Positions 1-6,536 of a DNA stretch of 12,740 nt are shown here, in pieces. The DNA comes from Nitrospira sp. GTDB taxonomy: Bacteria > Nitrospirota > Nitrospiria > Nitrospirales > Nitrospiraceae. The notes beneath the pieces are model-generated. The model ran no database searches. It was not told the origin of the DNA and worked only from the letters and a program-made list of their open reading frames with translations. How positions within the stretch are numbered: the stretch's first letter is position 1; every line of letters begins with the position of its first letter. The position numbers and the translations under genes were made by a program. The stretch lies in contig JABMDG010000009.1 of assembly GCA_015904045.1 (NCBI GenBank), positions 1-12,740 on the forward strand. The letters are read 5' to 3'.

Positions 1-11
1 CTGCCGACCCT

Positions 12-1094
12 TCACTTCTCAGTCGGAAACCCCGCCTGTTTCCATCCCTGCATCCCGCCCATCATTACCTGGACCTTCGGAAAACCGGCCTGCATGAGAA
101 TCTGCGCGGCGGTATGGGCTCGCCCTCCTGCTTTGCAGATTGCGATAATCTCTCGATCGCGATAGGTCTCCAACTCGGACAGTCGACGCGAAAGCTTGGC
201 GACCGGGATGTTGGTCACCCCTTTGATATGACCAAGTTCCTCGCTCAACTCGTGGCGGTCACGCACGTCGAGCAGGAACAGGCTGGCTCCTACAGCGAGT
301 TTACGGGAGACGTCCTCCACAGGAATCCCGACGACCTGCTGATCGTTCGCTCCAATTTCCAACGTTCCTTTGACCTCACAGGCAGGGATATCGACCGGAA
401 TCCAGGCCGCCTTAGGATCGCGTGCGCAGGCATAGTTGGCCTTCAGCACATCCTTCATCCAATCGGCGGGACCGAGTGTGAGCCCTTCGAGGTAGTCGAT
501 GTACTCCTGTTTGGTGCGCGGTTTCAAATTTGGATTGCGGAGTTTCTGGTCTTTTAAACTCGATGGTTGGCGCCCCCGATACTCGTGGGCCGGATACACG
601 ATGAGGTGATCAGGCAGGCCGAGCACCCGCTGCATGCTGTCCCAATGTTCGCCTGGATCACCGCCGGGCAGATCCGTACGGCCCGCGCCGGCATCGTCCA
701 AAAACAGGACATCTCCGGTCAGAATGCGATCCTCAAACACGAGGGCAAGGCTGTCTTTGGTATGACCCGGCGTGGTCATCACCTTGACTGGACTATTGCC
801 GAGGTGACATTCGAACCCGTCCGTCAGGTGAAAGGTCACGCAGCGGGCTGGAGCCTTTTGGTGCATGACATATTGACAGCCGATCTGATCCTTGAGCGCG
901 GCTCCACCGGAAATATGATCCGCATGGGTGTGCGTATCGATGACATGTGTGAGCGTGAGTTTCCGTTGATCCAGCGTCTTCAGGTAGTCCTCGACGTGCT
1001 CCAGAACCGGGTCGACGAGGACGGCCTCTCGACTCTTCTCGTCGCCGATCAGATAGGTCCGGCAGGCATTGGGATTGAGCTGTTCGAATATCAT
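12..1094 (-). CDS. ETHE1-like persulfide dioxygenase fused to a rhodanese domain
   Basis: A 360-residue metallo-beta-lactamase-fold protein with a C-terminal rhodanese. The N-terminal domain (about 1-240) carries HTHADH at 55-60, His111 in TTPGH, Asp128 in LTGD and His170 in YPAHEY, the metal-ligand pattern of the ETHE1/glyoxalase II group. The rhodanese (about 255-360) has its expected catalytic Cys320 in CKAGGRA. Family knowledge: ETHE1-type enzymes oxidise glutathione persulfide to sulfite with O2, and the rhodanese moves sulfane sulfur, so a cytoplasmic sulfide-detoxification role is inferred. An upstream in-frame ATG at 1178 would add 28 residues. I chose 1094 because GAAGGAGGGG lies six bases before it and homologous proteins begin with a similar short strand. 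The enzyme could instead hydrolyse another thioester, but the fusion favours sulfur chemistry. Confidence 0.85.
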   Translation of the reverse strand: MIFEQLNPNACRTYLIGDEKSREAVLVDPVLEHVEDYLKTLDQRKLTLTHVIDTHTHADHISGGAALKDQIGCQYVMHQKAPARCVTFHLTDGFECHLGNSPVKVMTTPGHTKDSLALVFEDRILTGDVLFLDDAGAGRTDLPGGDPGEHWDSMQRVLGLPDHLIVYPAHEYRGRQPSSLKDQKLRNPNLKPRTKQEYIDYLEGLTLGPADWMKDVLKANYACARDPKAAWIPVDIPACEVKGTLEIGANDQQVVGIPVEDVSRKLAVGASLFLLDVRDRHELSEELGHIKGVTNIPVAKLSRRLSELETYRDREIIAICKAGGRAHTAAQILMQAGFPKVQVMMGGMQGWKQAGFPTEK

Positions 1095-1100
1095 ACTGCG

Positions 1101-1110
1101 CCCCTCCTTC
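1101..1110 (-). promoter_or_regulatory. Strong Shine-Dalgarno of the dioxygenase-rhodanese gene
   Basis: Read on the minus strand this is GAAGGAGGGG, ending six bases before the ATG at 1094. It decides the start in favour of the shorter protein. Confidence 0.7.
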
Positions 1111-1492
1111 TTGTAGGCGATATCAGTCAATGAGAGCCATGACCACAGGAAAGGATTCGCCTTTCCGTGGCCCGCCATATCCTGTGTCCATTTACAGGGT
1201 GCTTCAGGATTTCTACGAGTCTGGTCCGTTGCGCGAGTTCCTGAAACCCGTCGGTCGTGTACTTCAGCTGTGGGTCGATAGCTGACATTACCTGCCCAGG
1301 TCGTGTCTGAACTGCTTGAGCTGCTGTCGGTGCAGATAGAAGTGGGGTATCAGGCGGATAGCAACCGCGGCCCAGTCCGAAGGTCTCTGCTTAGGCCGCA
1401 ATACCTTCGACGATCAGATGCCCGTGATCAAAATGCAGGAGGTCAAATCCGGCGAATCAACCTGTCTCTACTTCAACGGGAAAGAGTGTAAA

Positions 1493-1513
1493 TAGCGGCA
1501 AAGGATGCCGCTA
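1493..1513 (-). terminator. Hairpin, probable terminator of the small Cys-protein pair
   Basis: A perfect 8-bp inverted repeat, TAGCGGCA and TGCCGCTA, flanks a 5-nt loop. On the minus strand it starts 22 nt after the stop of the small gene at 1536 and is followed by the moderately T-rich TTTACACTCTTT, so a rho-independent terminator is plausible though the T tract is interrupted. It also overlaps the stop codon of the plus-strand ORF remnant. Confidence 0.4.
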
Positions 1514-1535
1514 CAGCGGGAGTGCCCGTGAACGG

Positions 1536-1745
1536 CTACTCCCCGCTCCCCGCCATGTCGTCGATCAGGGGGCGGTTGATATCGGTACAGCCCATGCAGA
1601 TCAGATCAAAGAGTTCCTCGTGGTTGGCGACGAAGTTTTTGGCGTCCACGAGTTTTTCGGTCATGACCAGGGCATGACAGGTGTCGCAGAGCATCATCAG
1701 GCCCCGCGAGACTCCTACCGTTTTTCTTCCTGCGCTCGTAGCCAT
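1536..1745 (-). CDS. Small hypothetical protein with CxxCH and CxxC pairs
   Basis: A 69-residue protein I do not recognise. It contains CDTCH near residue 20 and CMGC near residue 52, two Cys pairs spaced like a treble-clef or ribbon zinc site. The CxxCH also matches a haem-attachment motif, but there is no signal peptide, so zinc or another metal is the better guess. The ATG at 1745 is preferred over an in-frame ATG at 1820 because the longer form would run deep into the neighbouring gene. It begins 5 nt after the stop of the upstream small gene, so the two are probably co-transcribed. Function is unknown. Confidence 0.5.
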   Translation of the reverse strand: MATSAGRKTVGVSRGLMMLCDTCHALVMTEKLVDAKNFVANHEELFDLICMGCTDINRPLIDDMAGSGE

Positions 1746-1750
1746 ATCGA

Positions 1751-1945
1751 TTAGACCGATCCTTTTTGAAGGGCCATAAGAAAATCTTCCGTTTCGAGGT
1801 CGATGCCGCACTGCCCGCACTCATAGGGACGATCATCCTGCGGCACAGCCAAGGGCGTCGGCTCCACCCTCCCCCGGCACACATGATAGAACTTCCCCCT
1901 GGCATTCTCATCGTCCAAGGGATCGCTTTCATAAATCAGCACCAT
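1751..1945 (-). CDS. Small hypothetical protein with a Cys-pair motif
   Basis: A 64-residue acidic protein of unknown function. The second half holds YECGQCG (CxxC, about residues 42-45), a typical zinc-knuckle turn, and one further Cys near residue 23 with a His just before it could complete a site. No membrane segment or signal peptide is seen. An AGGGAG lies about 12 nt upstream of the ATG, a longish spacing. Together with the following 69-residue gene it forms a two-gene unit of small Cys-rich proteins. Overlapping frames on both strands here are less protein-like. Confidence 0.5.
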   Translation of the reverse strand: MVLIYESDPLDDENARGKFYHVCRGRVEPTPLAVPQDDRPYECGQCGIDLETEDFLMALQKGSV

Positions 1946-2303
1946 GATTCACTGATACTCCCTATGCCTGCCGGCGAGTATACCGACGGGCCCGCCCAAC
2001 CCGCAACCGCAAGGGGACGAGGCAGGCTAGGGTTCTCCATCCCCTCAAACCTGGAACTGCGCTTCGGATATTTGGCCAGCCTCTTCACGTCGAAACGGAG
2101 ACTTCCAACTCCCGGCCTCTTACCAGACAAGATCGAGAACGGTTACCGAGATAAGGCCCACATCCGGGCCATTTACCAGTTCAAGTCAAACCTCTCAGCC
2201 GAGTGCTTACTCTCACAGACCTTGGCTGGGTCGCGCTTCGGTGGATGCAGGAATGTTTCCGCTTCCTTTCTATTTAATGCCGGTCCTGCTAGAATTTGCT
2301 CCC
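1946..2303. other. Intergenic region upstream of glgC
   Basis: This 358-nt stretch lies between divergent units and should contain the promoters of glgC (plus) and of the small Cys-protein pair (minus). I see no supported gene; the open frames here lack ribosome sites and motifs. A weak inverted repeat, CAGCCGAG at 2196-2203 against CTTGGCTG at 2221-2228, lies about 75 nt before glgC. Nothing else stands out apart from the -10-like box listed separately. Confidence 0.5.
2287..2295 (+). promoter_or_regulatory. Candidate extended -10 element of glgC (leaderless mRNA?)
   Basis: TGCTAGAAT fits an extended -10 box (TGn plus TAGAAT). Its expected start site, about 7 nt after the box, falls at 2302-2303, immediately before the glgC ATG at 2304. 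No Shine-Dalgarno precedes that ATG, so a leaderless transcript is possible. The -35 region is poor. Confidence 0.3.
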
Positions 2304-3542
2304 ATGAAGAATATCTTCACGATGGTGCTCGCCGGCGGCAAGGGCGAGCGCCTCTTTCCGCTCACGGATCAACGCGCCAAGCCCGCTGTCCCATTCGGCG
2401 GGAAATACCGAATCATCGACTTTACCTTGAGTAATTGTTTGAACTCCGGGCTCCGGAAGATCGCCGTGTTGATTCAGTACAAATCCCATTCGCTCGACCG
2501 GCATATCCGGGTAGGGTGGAACATTTTGAATGCCGAACTGGGAGAGTACATCGCCTCGGTCCCGCCGCAGCAACGCATCAGTGAAGATTGGTATAGAGGC
2601 ACCGCCGACGCGGTCTACCAGAATATGTTCTTGATCGACAGCGAACAGCCTGAGTTTCTCCTGATTTTGGCGGGGGACCATATCTATAAAATGAACTACG
2701 CCGAGATGTACTATTGGCTGATCGCCAAGCAGGCCGACGCCGTAGTCGGTGCCATCGACATCCCGATTCAAGATGCCTCCCGATTCGGCGTCATCTCCGT
2801 CGATGAAGACTATCGCATCGTCCGATTCGATGAAAAACCTGAGCAACCGACTGCGCTCCCGCATGATCCGGCGCACGCCTTCGTCTCCATGGGCATCTAC
2901 CTGTTCCGCACACAGGCGATCCGGGAACACCTGATGGCCGATGCCCAGCACGTCGGGGCCCATGACTTCGGCAAGAACATTATCCCGAAGATGATTGAGC
3001 ATGGGCGCGTCTATGCGTTCAAGTTTCAAGACGCGAACAAGAAAGCCGTGCAATACTGGCGAGACATCGGCACCCTCGACGCCTATTGGGAAGCCAACAT
3101 GGATCTGGTCGCCGTCGATCCGCAATTCAACCTCTACGACTCCGAGTGGCCGATCCGCACGTACCAAGGGCAATTTCCTCCGGCCAAGTTTGTCTTCGCG
3201 CAGGCCTATGACGGTGGCCGCATGGGCGTGGCGCTCGACTCGATCGTCTGCGGCGGCTGTATCGTATCCGGCGCGCGCGTCCAGAATTCAGTGCTGTCGC
3301 CCAACGTGCGTGTCCTCGACCATGCCGATGTCCGCGAATCAATCTTGATGGAAAACGTGAACATTGGCGCACACAGCCGCATCCGGCGCGCCATCATCGA
3401 CAAAGACGTGACGATTCCTCCGCACACAGAAATCGGCTACAACCGGGACGAAGATGCCCGGAAATTCACCGTGACGGATTCGGGTCTTGTCGTGATTTCA
3501 AAGGGAATGAAACTGCATGCCGCCGTCGATTCATCCGGTTGA
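2304..3542 (+). CDS. glgC: Glucose-1-phosphate adenylyltransferase (ADP-glucose pyrophosphorylase)
   Basis: A 412-residue enzyme making ADP-glucose from ATP and glucose-1-phosphate, the committed step of bacterial glycogen synthesis, in the cytoplasm. The nucleotidyltransferase domain shows LAGGKGERL (9-17), KPAVPFGGKYRIIDF (26-40), GTADAVYQN (99-107) and the metal-binding Asp in LAGDH (125). FGVISVDED, FDEKP (175-179), SMGIYLF and YWRDIGT follow, then a left-handed beta-helix rich in VLSPNVRV- and IGAHSRI-type repeats. Length is normal for GlgC. The ATG at 2304 is chosen because it starts directly at the conserved first strand; an ATG at 2241 would add 21 unrelated residues. The last 26 nt overlap the helicase gene HelC, so the C-terminal tail (about AAVDSSG) is written in shared DNA and translation is probably coupled. 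Confidence 0.95.
   Translation: MKNIFTMVLAGGKGERLFPLTDQRAKPAVPFGGKYRIIDFTLSNCLNSGLRKIAVLIQYKSHSLDRHIRVGWNILNAELGEYIASVPPQQRISEDWYRGTADAVYQNMFLIDSEQPEFLLILAGDHIYKMNYAEMYYWLIAKQADAVVGAIDIPIQDASRFGVISVDEDYRIVRFDEKPEQPTALPHDPAHAFVSMGIYLFRTQAIREHLMADAQHVGAHDFGKNIIPKMIEHGRVYAFKFQDANKKAVQYWRDIGTLDAYWEANMDLVAVDPQFNLYDSEWPIRTYQGQFPPAKFVFAQAYDGGRMGVALDSIVCGGCIVSGARVQNSVLSPNVRVLDHADVRESILMENVNIGAHSRIRRAIIDKDVTIPPHTEIGYNRDEDARKFTVTDSGLVVISKGMKLHAAVDSSG
3501..3506 (+). promoter_or_regulatory. Ribosome binding site of HelC inside glgC
   Basis: AAGGGA lies 10 nt before the HelC ATG at 3517, within the last glgC codons. The same hexamer and spacing recur at 9070-9075 in the second cassette, which supports the chosen start. 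Confidence 0.5.
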
Positions 3543-5376
3543 CCTGATTACCGCCCTTCGCCAGAAGCATCTGACCCCCGCCATCGTATTTCTCACTTCG
3601 CGCCGGGCCTGTGACGAAGCCATGGAGTCGTTTGACCATGCCGACATCGTACTGCCGCCCGCGCGACAGGAGGTCATCGCTACAGCGCTCGATCGGGTGA
3701 TCGCGAATTATCCCAGCGTCGCGGAGCATCCGCTCATTCCCACGGTACGGCGCATCGGCGTGGCCGCGCATCATGCCGGCCATCTCCCCTCCTGGAAGAT
3801 CGCGATCGAAGAACTCATGCGCCAGGGATGTCTCGATGCCGTGTTTGCCACCACCACCTTGGCCGCCGGCGTAGATTTTCCCGCGCGCACCGTGGTCATC
3901 ACCCAATCCAGTATCCGCAAGGCGCGTGACTTCACGGATCTCACCATCGGTGAAGTGCAGCAGATCGCGGGCCGTGCGGGCCGTCGGGGAAAAGATCAGG
4001 TGGGATTCGCCGTGATCACGCCCTCCCCCTACATCGATCTCGGCGTCCTGACCAAGGGACTGACAGGCCACCCGGAATCCATTGACAGCCAATTTACGAT
4101 TACGTATCCCATGGTGCTCAATCTGTTAAAAGCTCATCCGCATGAACAGATTCAGGCGATCCTGGCCAAGAGCTTTGCCCAATTCCAACTCAACCAACGG
4201 GCCGAATTGTTGGAGCGCAAACTGGACGCCCTCCATGTGCAGATGGAACCGTTCGGGCCTCGTGTTTGTACGGACTGGATCACGCAATGGCAGGCCTTCG
4301 ACCAGGCCCGCAGGCACCGGCCCCATCGCCATCAGGTCAAACACCAGGAATCGCCCGAACTGACCGCCAGGTTTCATTTCATGACCCCGGGACGAGTCGT
4401 GGGACTCGCGCGTGGCCGAGGGATCGTCCTCCGGCAATATCGGAGCAAGGGCCAACGAAATCCGATGATTTCCGCCCTCCGGCCGGACGGAGCGGTGACA
4501 GAATGTCCTGCGGCAACCGTTGCGGAGGTTTTCGACCGCGTCTTCGAGTGTGACGAAACCTCTGCGTTCCCTTGGTGTTCGGCGGCCTCCTTCGACGAAC
4601 TGCACTACCAGCTGACAGAACTGCCGACCAGGCTGCCGACGCTGCCGATCTTGGTACCGAAAGTATCCGAGCCGCTTCCCGACGCGATCGTCCAATCGCT
4701 GGGCGACTTCCCCTGCCCAACCTGTACGTCGCGTCCGGCGTGCCAGAAAGATGTCGTGGTGGCATCGCGCCTTCGTCAAGAACAACACCGCCACACAAAA
4801 TCCATCCAGGCCCTGAGGGCCAGCTTGTGGCATCGGTTCCAGGAACGGGTCGAGGTGCTCCAGAAGTTCGGCTATCTCACACCTTCCGCCCATCTCACTG
4901 AAGATGGGGAATGGGCGCGCCTGATCCGCATCGATCATTCGCTGTTGATCACTGAGCTGATCAGGGCCGAGGCCTTTGCCGGAGCGGACCCGGCATTGCT
5001 CACCGGGGTCATGGCCAGCATCGCGCATGACGACGACCGTCCCGGTGCCTTTCCACGTATCAGCACGGGACTCAGCTCGCTCCTCGGTCAGGTGCGAAAA
5101 CTGGCGGAGAGCCTGTCGCCGTATGAAGATCCTCCACTCCTCAGAGCCGATATCGCGGCGGTCGCCGAACGCTGGATTGCCGATCCGACGCTCACCTGGA
5201 TTGGGCTGTGCCGGTTGACCACCATGGCGGAAGGCGATATTTATCGGTTGCTGGCGAGAACCTTGGAGTTCCTGTCGCAAATCCATACGCTGCACGCTAC
5301 CCATCCAGGCTTGGCGGACTCCGCCGCGAAAGCCATTGCCCTGATTCGCCGCGGCGTGCTGGAGGAGTTACCGTGA
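3517..5376 (+). CDS. HelC: RecA2 and C-terminal half of a Ski2-like RNA helicase
   Basis: A 619-residue protein that begins where a Ski2/HelY-type helicase would enter its second RecA lobe. Visible are motif IV-like PAIVFLTSRRACDEAM (21-36), motif V around ATTTLAAGVDF (111-121) and motif VI QIAGRAGRRG (149-158). A long region follows that fits the winged-helix/ratchet part, a Cys cluster CPTC plus Cys409 (400, 403, 409), and a helical DSHCT-like end (about 415-619, with HSLLITELIRAEAF). Walker A and the DExH box are absent; they are on the downstream gene HelN. Family knowledge: DSHCT helicases such as Mtr4, Ski2 and mycobacterial HelY are single chains that unwind or feed RNA. I infer that HelC works with HelN. 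Its ATG lies within glgC (26-nt overlap) behind AAGGGA. Confidence 0.85.
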   Translation: MPPSIHPVDLITALRQKHLTPAIVFLTSRRACDEAMESFDHADIVLPPARQEVIATALDRVIANYPSVAEHPLIPTVRRIGVAAHHAGHLPSWKIAIEELMRQGCLDAVFATTTLAAGVDFPARTVVITQSSIRKARDFTDLTIGEVQQIAGRAGRRGKDQVGFAVITPSPYIDLGVLTKGLTGHPESIDSQFTITYPMVLNLLKAHPHEQIQAILAKSFAQFQLNQRAELLERKLDALHVQMEPFGPRVCTDWITQWQAFDQARRHRPHRHQVKHQESPELTARFHFMTPGRVVGLARGRGIVLRQYRSKGQRNPMISALRPDGAVTECPAATVAEVFDRVFECDETSAFPWCSAASFDELHYQLTELPTRLPTLPILVPKVSEPLPDAIVQSLGDFPCPTCTSRPACQKDVVVASRLRQEQHRHTKSIQALRASLWHRFQERVEVLQKFGYLTPSAHLTEDGEWARLIRIDHSLLITELIRAEAFAGADPALLTGVMASIAHDDDRPGAFPRISTGLSSLLGQVRKLAESLSPYEDPPLLRADIAAVAERWIADPTLTWIGLCRLTTMAEGDIYRLLARTLEFLSQIHTLHATHPGLADSAAKAIALIRRGVLEELP

Positions 5377-5387
5377 ACCGTATAGGA

Positions 5388-5450
5388 CTGAGGGCCGAGG
5401 ACTCAGGACTGAGTTGGGCTGAGACTCAGTCCTCAGCACTCAGTCCTCAG
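5388..5450. repeat. Long imperfect palindrome in the HelC-HelN spacer
   Basis: Two 27-nt arms (5388-5414 and 5424-5450) pair at 22 of 27 positions around a 9-nt loop; the inner 10 bp are perfect (AGGACTGAGT against ACTCAGTCCT). The arms are built from repeated CTGAGGACT-like words. The palindrome fills most of the 85-nt gap between the helicase halves and could form an RNA hairpin, a partial terminator or a REP-like mobile element. No T tract follows, so simple termination is unlikely. Confidence 0.6.
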
Positions 5451-5461
5451 CACTTCACTCC

Positions 5462-6526
5462 ATGACCATCGACGAACTTGAACATCTTCTCGCGCAGCAG
5501 CCGGTGGCGATTCTGCATCGCTTGGCCCGCGGCCGTGTGCATCGGCATTTCCGATCCGGCAAACGCCGCCTCATCGAGTTACTCCTCCAACATTCGAGCC
5601 AGAATCTTGCGGGCCTCGAATCCGACTTGCAGACGTTGATTGCGGAGCGCCACGTTCAGTCCCAACCTCTTCCGTCTGGCACTCGATCAGCCCCACGAGC
5701 CCCGGTTCCCGCTCAGAAGCGAGTACCGCATCGGGGAGCAGAACCAGACAATTCTGAAGCTGCCGTGTCGCTGACGGCGTGGCTGGAGGGGCTGGGTGTG
5801 CCGCCCCCGCAACCGTTTGTGCCGGACCCGTGGCAGAGCGAGGCATTAGCCGCGCTGGACGACACCGACGTCGTGGTCAGTGTCCCGACTGGAAGCGGAA
5901 AAACTTACGTGGCCGTGGAAGCCGCGAGGCGGGCCATGGAGGACAACCGCACCGTTATTTACACGTCGCCGTTAAAAGCCTTGTCCAACACGAAATTCAC
6001 CGAGTTCTCCAAGATCTTTGGCTCAGACAAGGTGGGCATTTTGACGGGAGATCGGCAGGAAAACGGGCAAGCGCCCTTATTAATCATGACCACGGAGATT
6101 CTACGGAACTTGCTCTACGATGCGGCCAGCGGCGAGATCGATGTCCGGCTGGATACGTTGGGGCTCGTCATCCTGGACGAATCGCAATACATCGCCGATC
6201 CTGAACGCGGCGTGGTGTGGGAAGAAACCATCATCTTTTGCCCCTCGCAAGCGAAGTTGTTGCTGCTGTCCGCCTCAATCGGGAATCCACAGGACATCGC
6301 CGATTGGCTGACCTCGATCCGCCCAACGGCCAGCCGATTGGTCCGACACAGCAAACGCACCGTGCCACTCCGGGCCGGATACCTCCATCCAAACGGCAAG
6401 CTGGTCCCGCTCTTCAAAACGGCCGCCATCCCCTCCGGCCATCCCAACCACCTGCATCCCGAAGCCAAACGGCTGGTCCATGAGTACGAAGAAGAGACCA
6501 TGCCGACCGGCCGATCCAGGCGGTAA
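5462..6526 (+). CDS. HelN: RecA1 (ATPase) half of a Ski2-like RNA helicase
   Basis: A 354-residue protein holding only the first RecA lobe. In order: a helical N-terminal region (about 1-65, faintly like Rho-N/SAP RNA-binding folds), a Pro/Arg-rich linker (66-105), the Q-like DPWQSEAL (122-129), Walker A PTGSGKT (142-148), motif Ia TSPLKALSNTKF (168-179), motif Ib TTEILRN, motif II DESQ (239-242) and motif III LLSASIGN. The chain stops in the RecA1-RecA2 linker at GRSRR. Motif II reads DESQ rather than the usual DEVH. Motifs IV-VI are missing and occur on the upstream gene HelC. No clear Shine-Dalgarno precedes the ATG, although MTIDELE is conserved in the second copy. It ends 10 nt from the convergent omptin-like gene. 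Confidence 0.85.
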   Translation: MTIDELEHLLAQQPVAILHRLARGRVHRHFRSGKRRLIELLLQHSSQNLAGLESDLQTLIAERHVQSQPLPSGTRSAPRAPVPAQKRVPHRGAEPDNSEAAVSLTAWLEGLGVPPPQPFVPDPWQSEALAALDDTDVVVSVPTGSGKTYVAVEAARRAMEDNRTVIYTSPLKALSNTKFTEFSKIFGSDKVGILTGDRQENGQAPLLIMTTEILRNLLYDAASGEIDVRLDTLGLVILDESQYIADPERGVVWEETIIFCPSQAKLLLLSASIGNPQDIADWLTSIRPTASRLVRHSKRTVPLRAGYLHPNGKLVPLFKTAAIPSGHPNHLHPEAKRLVHEYEEETMPTGRSRR

Positions 6527-6536
6527 CGGACGACTC

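Larger units (their letters stand above)
1095..1535. other. Intergenic stretch with possible ORF debris
   Basis: No convincing gene. Two short frames overlap antisense to each other: 1139-1285 on the plus strand (48 codons, ATG start) and 1288-1127 on the minus strand (53 codons). Neither has a good ribosome site or a recognisable motif. From about 1350 to the TAG at 1493-1495 a plus frame reads like the end of a small Cys-containing protein (residues STCLYFNGKECK before the stop), but it has no start codon downstream of the preceding in-frame stop, so it may be a decayed gene. A different plus frame from a GTG at 1303 could be its shifted front part. This is weak evidence only. Confidence 0.3.

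Noticed and set aside
1127..1288. 53-codon minus-strand ORF before the dioxygenase gene
   Set aside because: Weak ribosome site, no recognisable motif, and overlapped by an equally plausible short plus-strand ORF; not enough to call a gene.
1766..2434. 222-codon plus-strand frame
   Set aside because: Runs antisense through the small Cys-protein gene and then out of frame into glgC; composition is not protein-like and no start signal is seen.
2289..3173. Long (294-codon) minus-strand frame
   Set aside because: Exactly antisense to glgC, with no motifs or ribosome site; a shadow of high-GC codon use.
5385..5453. CRISPR-like or tandem repeat in the HelC-HelN spacer
   Set aside because: The repeated words form an inverted repeat without regular unique spacers and there are no cas genes.
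3517..6526. Restriction-modification or phage-defence operon
   Set aside because: A helicase pair alone can suggest defence, but there is no nuclease, methyltransferase or integrase, and the neighbours are glgC and an outer-membrane barrel.
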